A stretch of DNA of 64,000 bases from Acanthosepion esculentum (lineage: Eukaryota > Mollusca > Cephalopoda > Sepiida > Sepiidae): NCBI GenBank assembly GCA_964036315.1, contig OZ038479.1, forward strand, positions 55,227,746 through 55,291,745, written 5' to 3'. Shown in pieces: positions 11,393 through 21,467 of this stretch. The first letter of the stretch is position 1. Each line of letters starts with the position of its first letter. A program made the translations under genes and the position numbers. The notes beneath the pieces are model-generated. The model searched no databases, was not told where the DNA came from, and saw nothing but the letters and a program-made list of their open reading frames with translations.

Positions 11393-11430
11393 CATTTATT
11401 CATTTTTTTATTTTCCCAATTCTTTATAAA

Positions 11431-11440
11431 AAATGCGGGG
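11431..11440 (+). promoter_or_regulatory. Polypurine tract of the Gypsy element
   Basis: The purine-rich AAATGCGGGG directly abuts the 3' LTR start (TGTAATATG), the position of the plus-strand primer in LTR retrotransposons. One T and one C interrupt it. Confidence 0.7.
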
Positions 11441-11590
11441 TGTAATATGATTTCAATTATCTCCCCTAGCCGAGCTCACCAATAAAGGAAGCCAGGAAAT
11501 GGATCGAGGAGGAGGCATATTTAGACTAATGCAAGCTGGCTAGACTATAAGATGTTTGTTACATGTCTTCATTCCTCATAAAATACAACA
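11441..11590 (+). repeat. 3' LTR of the Gypsy element
   Basis: The 150-base repeat runs from TGTAATATGATT to AAATACAACA and aligns with 5450-5610. It is followed by the CATGC target copy at 11591-11595. Differences from the 5' LTR include small indels and scattered substitutions, which indicate age. Confidence 0.9.
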
Positions 11591-11595
11591 CATGC

Positions 11596-11989
11596 CAACC
11601 GAATGTTAATGCTAAGAAAGCAAAATGAAATAAATTAAAATACACCCAACGACTTCCCTAACAGCAATTGAAGAATCAAACATGATACTTGCTTCATGAT
11701 ACATGCCTACATATGAATAAATCTATGTTGCTCCTCTGCTTATTCCACTCTAAATCTGCGTAGGCTCAGATCAGTTCCAATTCCTATTCTGCTTCTTTAG
11801 GCGGGAATGAGTGTTATTGGACAAAAAATTGCAATGTATATTTTTGGGGGGAGGGGTCGGTGAAGAAAGCGGAAGTTGTGTGCAGAGCCAATGCGCACTT
11901 GACGGAATTTTTAGTTCAGTCTTGGGTTTCGGGGTGTTCACATCCAGACAGTGGAGGAAATTTGTGCAGCATGAATCAAAAGAAAATCT
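11596..11989 (-). repeat. Single reversed unit of the 54.9-56.0 kb tandem repeat and flank
   Basis: The segment 11690-11770 (ATGAATAAATCTATGTTGCT onward) is the reverse complement of one unit of the 114-bp array at 54905-55985, so that unit also exists as an isolated dispersed copy. The remaining part, including a GC-rich patch near 11840-11960, has short overlapping open frames with no recognisable domain. Confidence 0.6.
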
Positions 11990-13249
11990 GGTTTAGTAAG
12001 ATTATAACATTTACTTCGTATTATTTTGCCCTGTTCTTTTCTGTCTTGTCTATTGAAATCTCTGTCAATTCAGTTTCTGGAGCATTTTGCCAATTACATT
12101 TAACCATGGCTAATTACCAATTTAATCTATTGGAATTAAAATTATAGTCAAAGCTTCAAGAAATATATTTTTTTACTTTGTAAAATGTATTTCAAACTGA
12201 GGTATCACTTTATTTTCAGTGCCCAGCAAACTCTCAGTATCACCACACCTGATCAGTAAACTAAGGCAATGGATCATCTGCAAGCCTTACTAACTCTACC
12301 CTTTTTGAAGAAGTTGCCTACCTTTCTCACATTACAGACATTCCACTCACATCCTCTGTATTGTCAATACAAAGAATTTTATATTGACAATTCCCCTCTT
12401 CTTTTCCTTTCAGTTCACCAGCAGTAATGTTTGTTTTGTTTATTCTTTTGTGTTACTGTGTGCATTTTTATAACAAACTCTGAAGAGAAAAACAATCAGA
12501 ATGAAAGAAAGAAAAACGTGCTGCAACAATGGAATTAACACATTGATAACTCTTTGATTGGTAACAGATAGAAAGCTATAATATAGTAAAGATCAATGAA
12601 AATACAGTAAAGAAACGAGACTTGTTGTCAGGAGATTCAAAAGAGAAAAACAATCATCATTTTTATGGAGATATTGACCCCTGAAGATTTGTTATATCTA
12701 AAGTGGGAAGAGAATCAGCCAAGCAGAAGGGGGAGTAAATGTTTTTGATGAACCATGAAAATGGCTTCTCGTCACACCACTTCACCATTCGTTGTATTTT
12801 TTGCTAATACAATTATTTATTTCTGAAACCTCTGTCGTTTCTTCTTGTTTCTGCCACCATACACTTAATATAACTCAAACACTATATATGCAAGTCAAAA
12901 CTAGGCAAAGCAACTGTAATGAGACAAAAATGACACCATGTAAGAATTGTGTTCACATGCAAAAGTAAAATTTATAAATTCATCTGCACAGGAAAATCTG
13001 TTAGCACAAAATAATTCTCCTTATTAAAATTTGATATGTTGATTGATTTATTGACAGCTTGATGTTGGGTACATTCAAGCAAATGAGACACAATTGGAAA
13101 ATTAATTGAGAAATACAATGTGAATGCCTTTTTCTACAGGTTTTAACTAACCAGTAATCTTAAACCAATTTACAGTAATCGTATGAAAACATATGTGGAG
13201 AAAATGCTAAAGAATTACCCAATAACATTGAAATCTGTTTTTCTACTGA

Positions 13250-15110
13250 CCTGTAAAATCTATAAATTTCCCCATATGGACAGATCTGTTGACACCAAAT
13301 AATTCTATTTATTAAAAATATCTTTCAAAAATAAAATATATTTTTCTCAAATGTTATTTTAGAAAAATTAGCTGATTTAAAGTTTATTTAAACTGCATTA
13401 AAACAAATATTACTTCCTTTTAATGTAAAACTTCGCAGAAAAACATTTTTAGTGACTTTGGAATGGACATATTTCACAAAGGTCAACTATTTCTTAAACA
13501 AAAGTTATGAATATGTTATAAAAAGCAGATGCTATAAAATGATATAAAATATAAAAAATATGTTATAAAAGTTTTTATCTCCTTAGTAATATTTACCAAT
13601 TTTCAGTAATCCTATGAAAACATTTGTGGAGAAAATGTTAGAGAATTATGCAATAAAACTGATATCTTTTTCTTCTCTACTTACGTGTAAAATCAACAAA
13701 TTCAGCCACTCAGACAGATCTGTTGACACCAAATAATTCTCTTTATTAAAAATATCTTTAAAAAAATAAAATATACTTTTCTCAAATGTCATTTTACAAA
13801 AATTAATTGATTTAAATTTAAATTAATTTCTTTTGAAAGAAATATTTTTTTCCTTTACTGTAAAACTTTGCAGAAATGTATTTTTAGTGATTTTGGAATG
13901 GAGATATTCCACAAAAGTCATCTATCTTTTAGACAAAAAAAGGTTATGAATATGTTACAAAAAAAAATGCAATAATGCAACGTCAGAAGCGCCCAGATTT
14001 CCTTATATAATCCAGCCAATACATAGAGAGAATCCACATCAGCTGCCACCAGATCTTGACTCAGAAGAACTCTGAACCTGACTCCTCCAGAATTTTAGAC
14101 AAGGGCCAGTGTCACTATAGAGATTGATGTAGGAAGGGTTAATGTTTGTACCAAGAACTATATAGACCAATTGAAGATTAACCCAATGAATCCTTCATTT
14201 TTATTTTTCATTGTGAAGATATTTCTTCCCTTCTTATAGCACATGCCACAGCTGGAACCAGTGCTGCAATTACTACCACTACTCTAGGATCAAGAATACA
14301 TGGGCAGAGTATGGATCGAAGAAGCCAGCAACCAAGACCTATCTTGGACCAACATCAGTATTAACCAGCACAGAATGAGCCCTGTGTTTAAAATGTCATC
14401 CTAAGACCCTGAAGACTGTACTGCTAAACATTATTACATCACTGGCTGTAGGCAGTGGTAAATGGGGTTATATGACAAAGAAAGGTCATGAATATGTTAT
14501 AAAAAATCAGCCAATAAATCAATGTCAGAAGTGCCCAGATTTTCTTATATAATCCAGCCAATACATAGAGAGAGGGATAAAGAGAAAGACCAGATGACAA
14601 AATAGGAGAGGTTCAGTTATAATCCTTACTTCCTCCTCCAGCTGCTATACTTCTTTCATTTAAATTTTATTCTTTTCTACTTTACTGTAAAATCTATAAA
14701 TTCATCCATATGGACAGATCTGTTGACACAAATAATTTTCTTTATTAAAAAATTCTTTCAAAAATAAAATATACTTTTCTCAAATGTTATTTTAGAAACA
14801 TTAACTGATTTAAAGGTAAATTAATCTGCACTGAAACAAATATTACTTCCTTCTACTGTAAAACTTTGCAATGGATATTTTCCACAAAGGTCATCTATTT
14901 CTTAGACAAAGAAAGGTCATGAATATGTTATAAAAAAACATACACTAAATCAGTTTCAGAGGTTCCCAGATTTTCTTGTATAATCCAGTCACTGTATAGA
15001 GACGGGTATAAAGAGAAAGACCAGATGACAAAATAGAAGAGGTTTCGATTTAATCCTGACTTCTTCCTCCAGATGCTATACTTCTCTCAGATCTCTCCAT
15101 TTAATCCTTA
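13250..15110 (-). repeat. Tandem ~450-bp noncoding modules downstream of zinc-finger copy A
   Basis: At least three diverged copies lie here (about 13250-13560, 13690-14020 and 14690-15110). Each carries ACAGATCTGTTGACACCAAA, then TTATTAAAAATATCTTTC, then AAGGTCATGAATATGTTA and CCAGATTTTCTTATATAATC. The same module occurs at 28430-28830, 50050-50520, 50700-51160, 53380-53650 and 63170-63540, always downstream of a zinc-finger array. About 450 unrelated bases at 14035-14470 separate two copies. No open frame is conserved. Confidence 0.75.
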
Positions 15111-15792
15111 AAGTTGCTAAATGAATTTTTACCCACATTTAAAGTCAGAGGTGTAATTATACAGTTTTTGTTTGTAACCTCTGATGCCCTGGCTATTGTA
15201 CCTAAATAAATGTTATTTTCAATAATTTTCAAGTAGAAATTGAACACTAACGTGACAAAATTCTGTTAATTAATCGATAAATTTTCTGAATGACTTTCAA
15301 ACATATCTCTCGGTAAAATATTGTATTTTTAAAAGGTCATATATTTGTTGTTTGCCTTCTTCACCTATAATGGGAGTGTGATGAGTGTCGTACTTTAGTG
15401 TTATGTGTATGTATGTGCATTTCTGACAATATATATGTGAATATGTTTATTTACTATTGCTCTGTCTGGTTTTCAGTAATCACTTGCTGGTCATATTAAA
15501 TGTTACAACACATGTGAAACTGAAAAGGTCTAAAATGTATTAAATCTCTGAAAATAACACCCAAAAAATGTTTGAATCAATCAGATGAAAATTAATAATT
15601 GTACAGCCTTCATTATGTGAAATAAAAGCAGAGTTCATGACCTGTAAAAATATGCAAAATAGAATGAGTGAGCAGAGTTTAAATACTGGCTGATAGAATT
15701 TGTTTTCACTTCACACTAATAATATATCAAATATTTTACTGTATGTAAATTTAAATTAAAGGAACTTGGAGACATGACGGAAAGAGGGTGCT

Positions 15793-16193
15793 TTACTCAG
15801 ACTAATTTGTACTCAACGTGTGAGCCCTATATAAAAATGGCTGCTCAGCCCCTTCAGGGCAGGGCTGCCCCTTCCAGGGTGAAGAGTAACCAAACCGAGC
15901 ATCTCGTGAAAATTAACAATACATTTTATTAAAAGACCCTGAAAAGGAACGTTCTCAATATTTAGGACATATAAAATAAAAATCTGAACGTCGTGAAATT
16001 ACTGTAATATTTTCTTTGATATTCTTTTTTCTGTATGGGACTGCATTCTTTATTCAGACTACTTTGTTCTCTATGTGTGTGCTCTACATAAAAATGGATG
16101 CCCAGTCCCTTCCAGGCAAGGATGCCTTTCCTGGTTGAAGAGCAACCAAGGCGAGCAACTCATGAAAATTAACAATACATTTTATTAAAATAC
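15793..16193 (+). repeat. Duplicated TATA-bearing module (two copies)
   Basis: Two diverged direct copies, about 15793-15945 and 16046-16193, share CAGACTA, then TGTGAGCCCTATATAAAAAT (second copy CTACATAAAAAT), a GC-rich CCCCTTCAGGGCAGG-like segment, and AATTAACAATACATTTTATT. A third copy lies reversed at 49325-49440 downstream of zinc-finger copy C. In each case it reads antisense to the finger array. The TATATAAA in copy one is promoter-like, but transcription is not shown. Confidence 0.6.
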
Positions 16194-16489
16194 TTTTAAA
16201 AGCATTGCTCCTAATATATGTGACATATAAAATAAATCTCACAAGTGTGTGTTTAGATATGTCAGATCATATATAACCTCGATGGAAATGCAGACCCCCA
16301 ACACTTGACCTAAATATGATTTCTTTTCTGTATGGGACTGCATGCAACTCAACAATGTTGACAACTCTGAAAATTCTGATTTGCAAATTTCACAACAATT
16401 TTTCTCTGATAGAGATTTGAATATGATGTAGAACCTTTGACTTTTCTAGAAACAGAAATTTATAAAATTCACAGATATGTTTTCTAGGC

Positions 16490-17215
16490 TGTGTGTGTTC
16501 GCATATGGTGGCTAATATGTGACATCTGTGAAGATGCAGATCCACAAAGTTCATAAGAATATGGTCACTCACCAATATGTGTTTGCAAATGTCTCTCCAA
16601 ATGTGACATCTGTGAAGATGCAGATCTACAAAGATCATAAGAATATGGTCACTCACCAATATGTGTTTGCAAATGTCTCTCCAAATGTGGCCTCAGTGAA
16701 AATGCAGATCCACAAACTTCACAAGAATGTGGTTTTTTTTCTCTCCAATGTTCACATATGTCACTTCAAATGTGATTTCCACGAAGATACAGATCCACAA
16801 AAATATGGTTTCTCTCCAGTGTGTTCGCATATGTTGCTTCAAACTTGACTTGTATGAAAATGCAGATTCACAAACTTCACAAGAATATGGTTTCTCTCCA
16901 GGGTTTATTTGCATGTGACACTTCAAATGTGACATCTGAGAGAAGACAGATTCACAATCTTCACATGAACATGGATTCTCTCCTCTGTGTGTTTGCACAT
17001 GTCACTTCAAATGTGACTCCTGTGAAAATGCAGTTCCAGAAACTTCATAAGCATATGGCTTCTTTCCAATATGTGTTAGCATATGACACTTCAAAATGTA
17101 ACAAATGTGTAACGGCAGATCCATACATTTCGCAAGAATGTGGTTTCTCTCTAGTGTATTTCCATGTAACACTTTAAATTTAACTTCACAAGCATAACAC
17201 AAACATGGCTTCTTT
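16490..17215 (-). pseudogene. C2H2 zinc-finger array, copy A (decayed)
   Basis: Read on the minus strand, about eight finger-like units are recognisable across frame changes. The clearest part, 16693-16998, contains CSCEDCESVFSQMSHLKCH and [19 protein letters not shown], joined by a GEKPYS linker. One finger has Asn in place of its last His, and the next linker is broken by a frameshift. No frame longer than about 100 codons survives, against about 340-400 codons in copies B and C. The sequence is most similar to the early fingers of B and C. The upstream splice acceptor is also lost. It is an inactivated paralogue. Confidence 0.85.
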
Positions 17216-18329
17216 CTAATTTTTACTCATGTGTAACACTGACATTTTCCAAAAAACGATATACCAAAGATTTTGGTGTACATGATTTTTTGCCAGTTAA
17301 TGTGATGCTTTCAAAAATATAGATATAAAAATTTACATTAATATGGCAGTATAGATATCTTTGTTCATGATGAAAAGTTAGAATTTTGTTTTCTTTCAAT
17401 TAAATTCACAATAGTAACAGTTCTTATGAATATCATGATATACTCTTCAGACAAAATATCCGTGAAGAAAAAGTAATGAAACAATGAATAATATATCAAA
17501 TCAGATCATATGTTAACAGATATATTTAGATATTTATTAATGCTAGTTGAGATCAGGCACAGGGACACAATAATGCAGCAGCCAGGAAAGATCAATAGAA
17601 AATTCAATAAGTTCATCTTAAATAATTTCCTTTTGAGTTGAAACACAATATACAATTAAAATGGTATTTTGCTGAAAAAGTTTGAAATGTCTAACATTTT
17701 ATTCTTTAGAGATTCTTCTTTCCCCTCATAAACAAAGTCAGTTTTCACAGAAGATAAGCAGACAACAGCAGAGTGATTATGATTTAAGGTGAATAACTAA
17801 GAAAAAAAATCATTAATTCAGACATGAATCTTGAAATGAGGCGAAAAGCATTAAATTTAAAGCATAATGACCAGGTAAAGTTTTGTTTTACTTTAAGAAA
17901 GAGAAAATGAGGAATCAGTTCCAAATATCAAGCAATAAAGTATTTTTGTTTATTCACAAGTTGTATAAATCAAGATGGTGATTTCAATCTGGCAATTATT
18001 AATTTGTGGTTATGAATCAAACATTACAACTGGATATCAACACAATGAAAAAAATCTTTGTGCCATTAATAAGAAAATTCTGATATAAAATCAACCTGTA
18101 ATCAGCTCTATAGAACCAAAAATGTTTTTGAAAGTGATATTATGAAAAGTTATTAATTATTAAAAAATAGTTATTATAATATGCACCAGGAAATCTTTTA
18201 GAGAAATAAAGAAATACAAAAAATAAAAACTTAAAAAGTATTGGATGTGCATAAAATTTATAGTATTGAATACCACCACTATAGCGTGGTCCTTGGTGTC
18301 CAAGATGGCTGACCTGTGCCGCAAGTGAA
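17216..18329 (-). repeat. Conserved upstream region of zinc-finger copy A
   Basis: This stretch aligns with 30250-31230 and with the reverse complement of 46830-47700 and 59260-60540. Shared parts include GTAAAAATTAGAAAGAAGCC just before the fingers, GTTACAAGTTGTATAAA and ACTGGATATCAACACAATGA. At 17460-17461 the acceptor that reads CACAG in B, C and D is CACGG. No open frame is conserved between copies, which fits a promoter, intron or 5' UTR. Confidence 0.65.
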
Positions 18330-18700
18330 TCATGGTATCTGTGGGTGATAATAAGAGGTTGAACACCTACCTAATTTGGGGGCTGTAATTTGCAATATAT
18401 ACCACAGGTAATGGCTCAAAAAGAACCTCAAAAAATTATACTCATTTATGCCAATGATTCCATAAGAAATCTTGGATAATTTGCTTTTAAAGCCCCATGC
18501 TAAGTATCTAATAAAAATTTCCCAAATAGTTATACAAACATGCAAATTTACATGCTTAATTCGAAAAAAGGAGAAAGTTTGATAAAATCTACTGTTTTGG
18601 AGTTATCGATTCTTGATGTCTACTGTTGGACAGTCAAATTGAGCATCATCAACCAGATAAGAGTATTCCTAATTTATAACCCATCCGTGGTATCTGATTG
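18330..18700. repeat. Merlin-type terminal repeat remnant
   Basis: The segment around 18494-18605 shares CTAATAAAAATTTCCCAAAT, then TGCTTAATTCGAAAA and TTTTGGAGTTATCGA, with the terminal inverted repeats of the Merlin elements at 32347-35724 and 35941-36948. The matching second arm is not found nearby, so it is a fragment. Confidence 0.55.
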
Positions 18701-19526
18701 CAGTCATTGAATTCCTGTTAATTAGTCCGATATTATAGGAACACTTTGATAGCACGCGAAATAGAAATATAAAGTAATCATGTGTGCCAATAACAAATGG
18801 ATTAGGTGTGGAACGACCGAGGTGTTAAAATTTCACAAAATTTGAACTGTTTGATTATCAGAATCAAGGTAAAACGTGTGAAAAAGGAGTGTAATTATTA
18901 AAACAAATTAGGACCCATCTGATGATCGCTGTTTATTCTGTCTATCGTGAAGAAGATGACCCAGAAATTGATAAAACAGGGTGGAATTTCTAAAAAAGTG
19001 AGTGATATTGAGGGTACAAGAGCAAAATCTTAGTGTCCACCACCCACCCGCGGTACACCAGGTAATGTGGTAAACTGGTTTGCCGAATAGCTGTCGACGA
19101 CCGTACGTGACAAAAATTATCTGCAGAAGTTTTCATTTGAATTTTGCATGGAAAATTGCTTCATTTATAAAATCCTAACCTCATTGTGTTCTATAAATGT
19201 GAAATATGGATTTCTGGAGAAATTCTGTTTAATTTTTATCAAACTAAATACTATGTACAGAATCTACAGAAAGGGTAATTTATAAAATATTGTGAAAAAA
19301 TGTTCATATTAATATTGCCCTTTTCTACAAACTGTTAATATTTTCCCAAAAGTGTTTTAAAATAAAATTTAAATGCAAAATCATCTCAGTAAAAAAGACA
19401 ATTTTTAACTAGGTACTTCCACTGATTCATTAAAAAAATTTACATATCATGAAACTTAATAATAACAAAGTTTTATTATCAAAATCTTAATGTTATTATT
19501 AAGAGGATATTTTGATAATTAATTTA
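18701..19526. repeat. AT-rich DNA with AT1 repeat; no gene seen
   Basis: Positions 18701-19130 are less AT-rich, but no open frame or RNA is recognised there. From about 19130 the sequence is family AT1, ending in the perfect-armed CTTAATAATAACA hairpin at 19453-19501. The Penelope terminal structure follows. Confidence 0.5.
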
Positions 19527-19723
19527 TTTTTTACACTATTTACATTCTTTGGACTATTGTCTTCATCTTTGTCGCCATATTTATTACAACGTTTCGGCCG
19601 TTGTATGCTCCAGCCTTCTTCAGGTAGTTGGAATGTCGAACTGAACCCTTTATTTTGCTCACTGGGATAGACTGTTCTAGTTCTACGTTCCATGTTTAAC
19701 GGATGTCAGTTATCAGTTATCTC

Positions 19724-19838
19724 TTGTTAATTCCCCTCTTCAAGTTCTCCACTGACTTAACCGGGTATTGAACTCACAACTCTTTGGGTCTTGTCACTGG
19801 ATCTAACCAACACCTTTATTCACTGTGCCATGTGTCCT
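19724..19838 (-). other. tRNA-like segment inside the Penelope terminal repeat
   Basis: On the minus strand the sequence reads ACATGGCACAGTGAATAAAG, then GTTGGTTAGATCCAGTGAC, then GTGAGTTCAATACCCGG. The TGGTTAGATCC and GAGTTCAATACCC blocks lie in the places of pol III A and B boxes, about 35-45 bases apart. The homologous segment at 53105-53190 lies downstream of the Penelope coding region. A full cloverleaf was not demonstrated. Confidence 0.55.
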
Positions 19839-19942
19839 CAAGGAGATAACTGATAACTGACATCCATTAAACATGGCACATGGAACTAGAACAGTTAACT
19901 CCAGTGAGCGAAATAAAGGGTTCAGTTCGACATTCCAACTAC

Positions 19943-19974
19943 CTGAAGAAGGCCGGAGCGTACAACGACCGAAA
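19943..19974 (+). ncRNA. Hammerhead-like core boxes in the Penelope terminal repeat (candidate)
   Basis: CTGAAGA (19943-19949) and GAAA (19971-19974) match the two conserved hammerhead core boxes, separated by a segment that can form a GGCCG/CGACC stem with one mismatch. The inverted arm has the same boxes (CTGAAGA at 19617-19623, GAAA at 19592-19595) with a fully pairable GGCTG/CGGCC stem. Penelope-like elements are known to carry hammerheads in their terminal repeats. A convincing stem III with the cleavage triplet was not found, so this is a candidate only. Confidence 0.4.
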
Positions 19975-20065
19975 TGTTGTAATAAATATGGCGACAAAGA
20001 TGAGGACAATAGTCCGAATAATGTAAATAATATACATAATACCTCATCTCAGAAATATACACAGA

Positions 20066-20807
20066 TACTAAATCATGTTTTGTTCCTTTTGGTTAAAATT
20101 CCTGGTTTTGTGCACCAGCAGGGAGAACCAAAGACCAGTATAGGAAATTTTAGCCTATTTCTTGCTGTGAAAAACACATTGATTTAGAAATACTTGCAAA
20201 TAATTATTGGATTTTTTATGAAATTTTCAGGTCTTATTTACAAATGAATTGAATCATTTCAGAAAGGTTTTGTTTTTTTTTTAGAAAATCTTGGCAGAAA
20301 TATTTTTTCCATCTGTTACAATTCACTTATCTAAACTGTAGAAATTTAATTTTGTCCCACTTAATGTTTATATTGGTTAAAAGCAGAATTCCTTGTAGAA
20401 TTTAAAATAGGACAACCAAAAATCTGCTCTGAATTGTAAAATAAGAAACACAATAAAACTAAAACAATTTAATTAGAAAAGCTTTTAATTGATATTATGA
20501 ATAAGATATATTATGGACACAACTGATTGAAGAAAAATGAATTATTTCATGAAGAATGAATTTTCACAAGAATATGTTTCACTTTTTAAAAAAAACATTT
20601 AATGAGAATAATTTATAAAGTTTTAAATCTTTGAAATTTCTGTATTACTTTGTTAAGTGATACTGTTTTTAAGTAAAAAAAATGCTAGAAAGGAAATAAT
20701 AATTAATGCGCAAACTTTGTAAAGAGCATGATTATTTACAAAATAAAATTACAAACTAAATACTGTAGGATCTAGAGAAAGAGTGATTCATATAATGTTG
20801 GGAAGAA
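20066..20807 (+). repeat. AT1 dispersed repeat
   Basis: The sequence resumes the AT1 copy broken by the Penelope termini (CATCAGC/CACCAGCAGGGAGAACCA compared with 31825-31860) and continues to TAGAGAAAGAGTGATTCATA. A patch at 20670-20760 shares AAAGAGCATGATTATTTACA with the interior of the Merlin element at 32690-32990. No gene is recognised. Confidence 0.6.
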
Positions 20808-20811
20808 ATGG

Positions 20812-21467
20812 TTTTAGCATCCCGATACCACTTTTTATCCATGTTGAATTTTGTACAAATCTGTGCAAAAAGTGGATCAAAGAGCTTACCCAGCTTCATA
20901 CAGATTTTCAGGAAATCTCAACTTCTAATTGGTCAATAAACATACAAGTGGGCATTGCCATCCACCCACGTATAAATCTTTTTCCAGCGCGTGACCAAGT
21001 CAAGTTTTCCCGCTTTTTTTCCAGGATCCTAAAACGTGACTACATTAAATACCATAGATGAATTCGTTCTCTCTTTTTTTTTTTTTTTATTCGCCTACGA
21101 AAATCTAACCTTAAAGGATTCGTGTCTTGACCATGTGCGGTCAGACGCTTATGAAAACGTATTCACACATGCACGTACATACAAAATTTTCCAAACTACA
21201 CTACAAACATACAAAACATTTCCAAACAAGCAACAAGAACTTTTCTCTTTAAAATACTCTGATCAAGCTTTCGCACACATCTTTACAGAACAAGATTGTA
21301 ATATTCTGCATATAAAAATATATATGTTGTTCCCAAAGCTATCCTTTTTGTCATAATTGAATATCGTTATCATTTGATTTTTATTTAAATTTATGTTTGT
21401 GGATGTAGCAGGTTTCATTTATAGCGAAACATTTAAAACATTCACGCAACCTTCTTAGCTCCTCTAC
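20812..21467. mobile_element. 656-bp insertion with ATGG target duplication (LTR-like)
   Basis: The AT1 repeat flanks (GGGAAGAAATG on the left, GTCATATAAATATTGACC on the right) are contiguous in other copies, for example near 31510 and, reversed, 46390-46420. The intervening 656 bases are less AT-rich and carry TATAAATCTTTT at 20972-20983, a promoter-like TATA. The 4-base ATGG at 20808-20811 and 21468-21471 is the likely target duplication. Ends are not clearly TG...CA, so LTR identity is uncertain. The 92- and 106-codon frames inside have no recognisable domain. Confidence 0.6.

Larger units (their letters stand above)
5450..11590 (+). mobile_element. Gypsy-type (Metaviridae) LTR retrotransposon, complete ends, decayed interior
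   Basis: The element begins TGTAATA in the 5' LTR and ends in CA at the close of the 3' LTR. It is flanked by the 5-base target duplication CATGC (5445-5449 and 11591-11595). Inside, in order, are a primer site, gag-like sequence, aspartic protease, reverse transcriptase, RNase H, integrase and a C-terminal tail, all reading rightward in Gypsy order. The frame is broken by many stops and frameshifts and by two later insertions (about 8366-9293 and 9806-9940). The LTRs have diverged visibly, so it is an old inactive copy. Envelope-like sequence is not seen. Confidence 0.93.
11990..18150 (-). repeat. Duplicated zinc-finger block A (minus orientation)
   Basis: This block carries, from right to left, the upstream conserved region (17216-18150), a decayed zinc-finger array (16490-17215), TATA-bearing modules (15793-16193), tandem noncoding modules (13250-15110) and a distal part (11990-12900). 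The same order is found in B, C and D. The distal part shares GTATTGTCAATACAAAGAAT with 54375 and, reversed, with 27745. No second gene is seen in the block. Confidence 0.75.
19527..20065. mobile_element. Penelope-like element terminal repeats, head-to-head inverted pair
   Basis: Two arms of one ~300-base terminal sequence face each other. The left arm (19527-19840) is on the minus strand and includes a tRNA-like segment. The right arm (about 19841-20065) is on the plus strand and starts at GGAGATAACTGATAACTGAC. Both carry AATAAATATGGCGACAAAGA and CTGAAGAAGG. The same sequence forms the ends of the Penelope-like element at 51771-53390 and a single copy at 58165-58378. The right end, ATAATACCTCATCTCAGAAA, is the reverse complement of the 51771-51795 end. 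It sits inside an AT1 repeat interrupted at this point. Confidence 0.8.

Noticed and set aside
11188..11403. 71-codon minus-strand frame near the Gypsy 3' end as an antisense gene
   Set aside because: It is the complement of the pol C-terminal tail, which has the expected R-x-G-R-x-x-x-PP ending on the plus strand.
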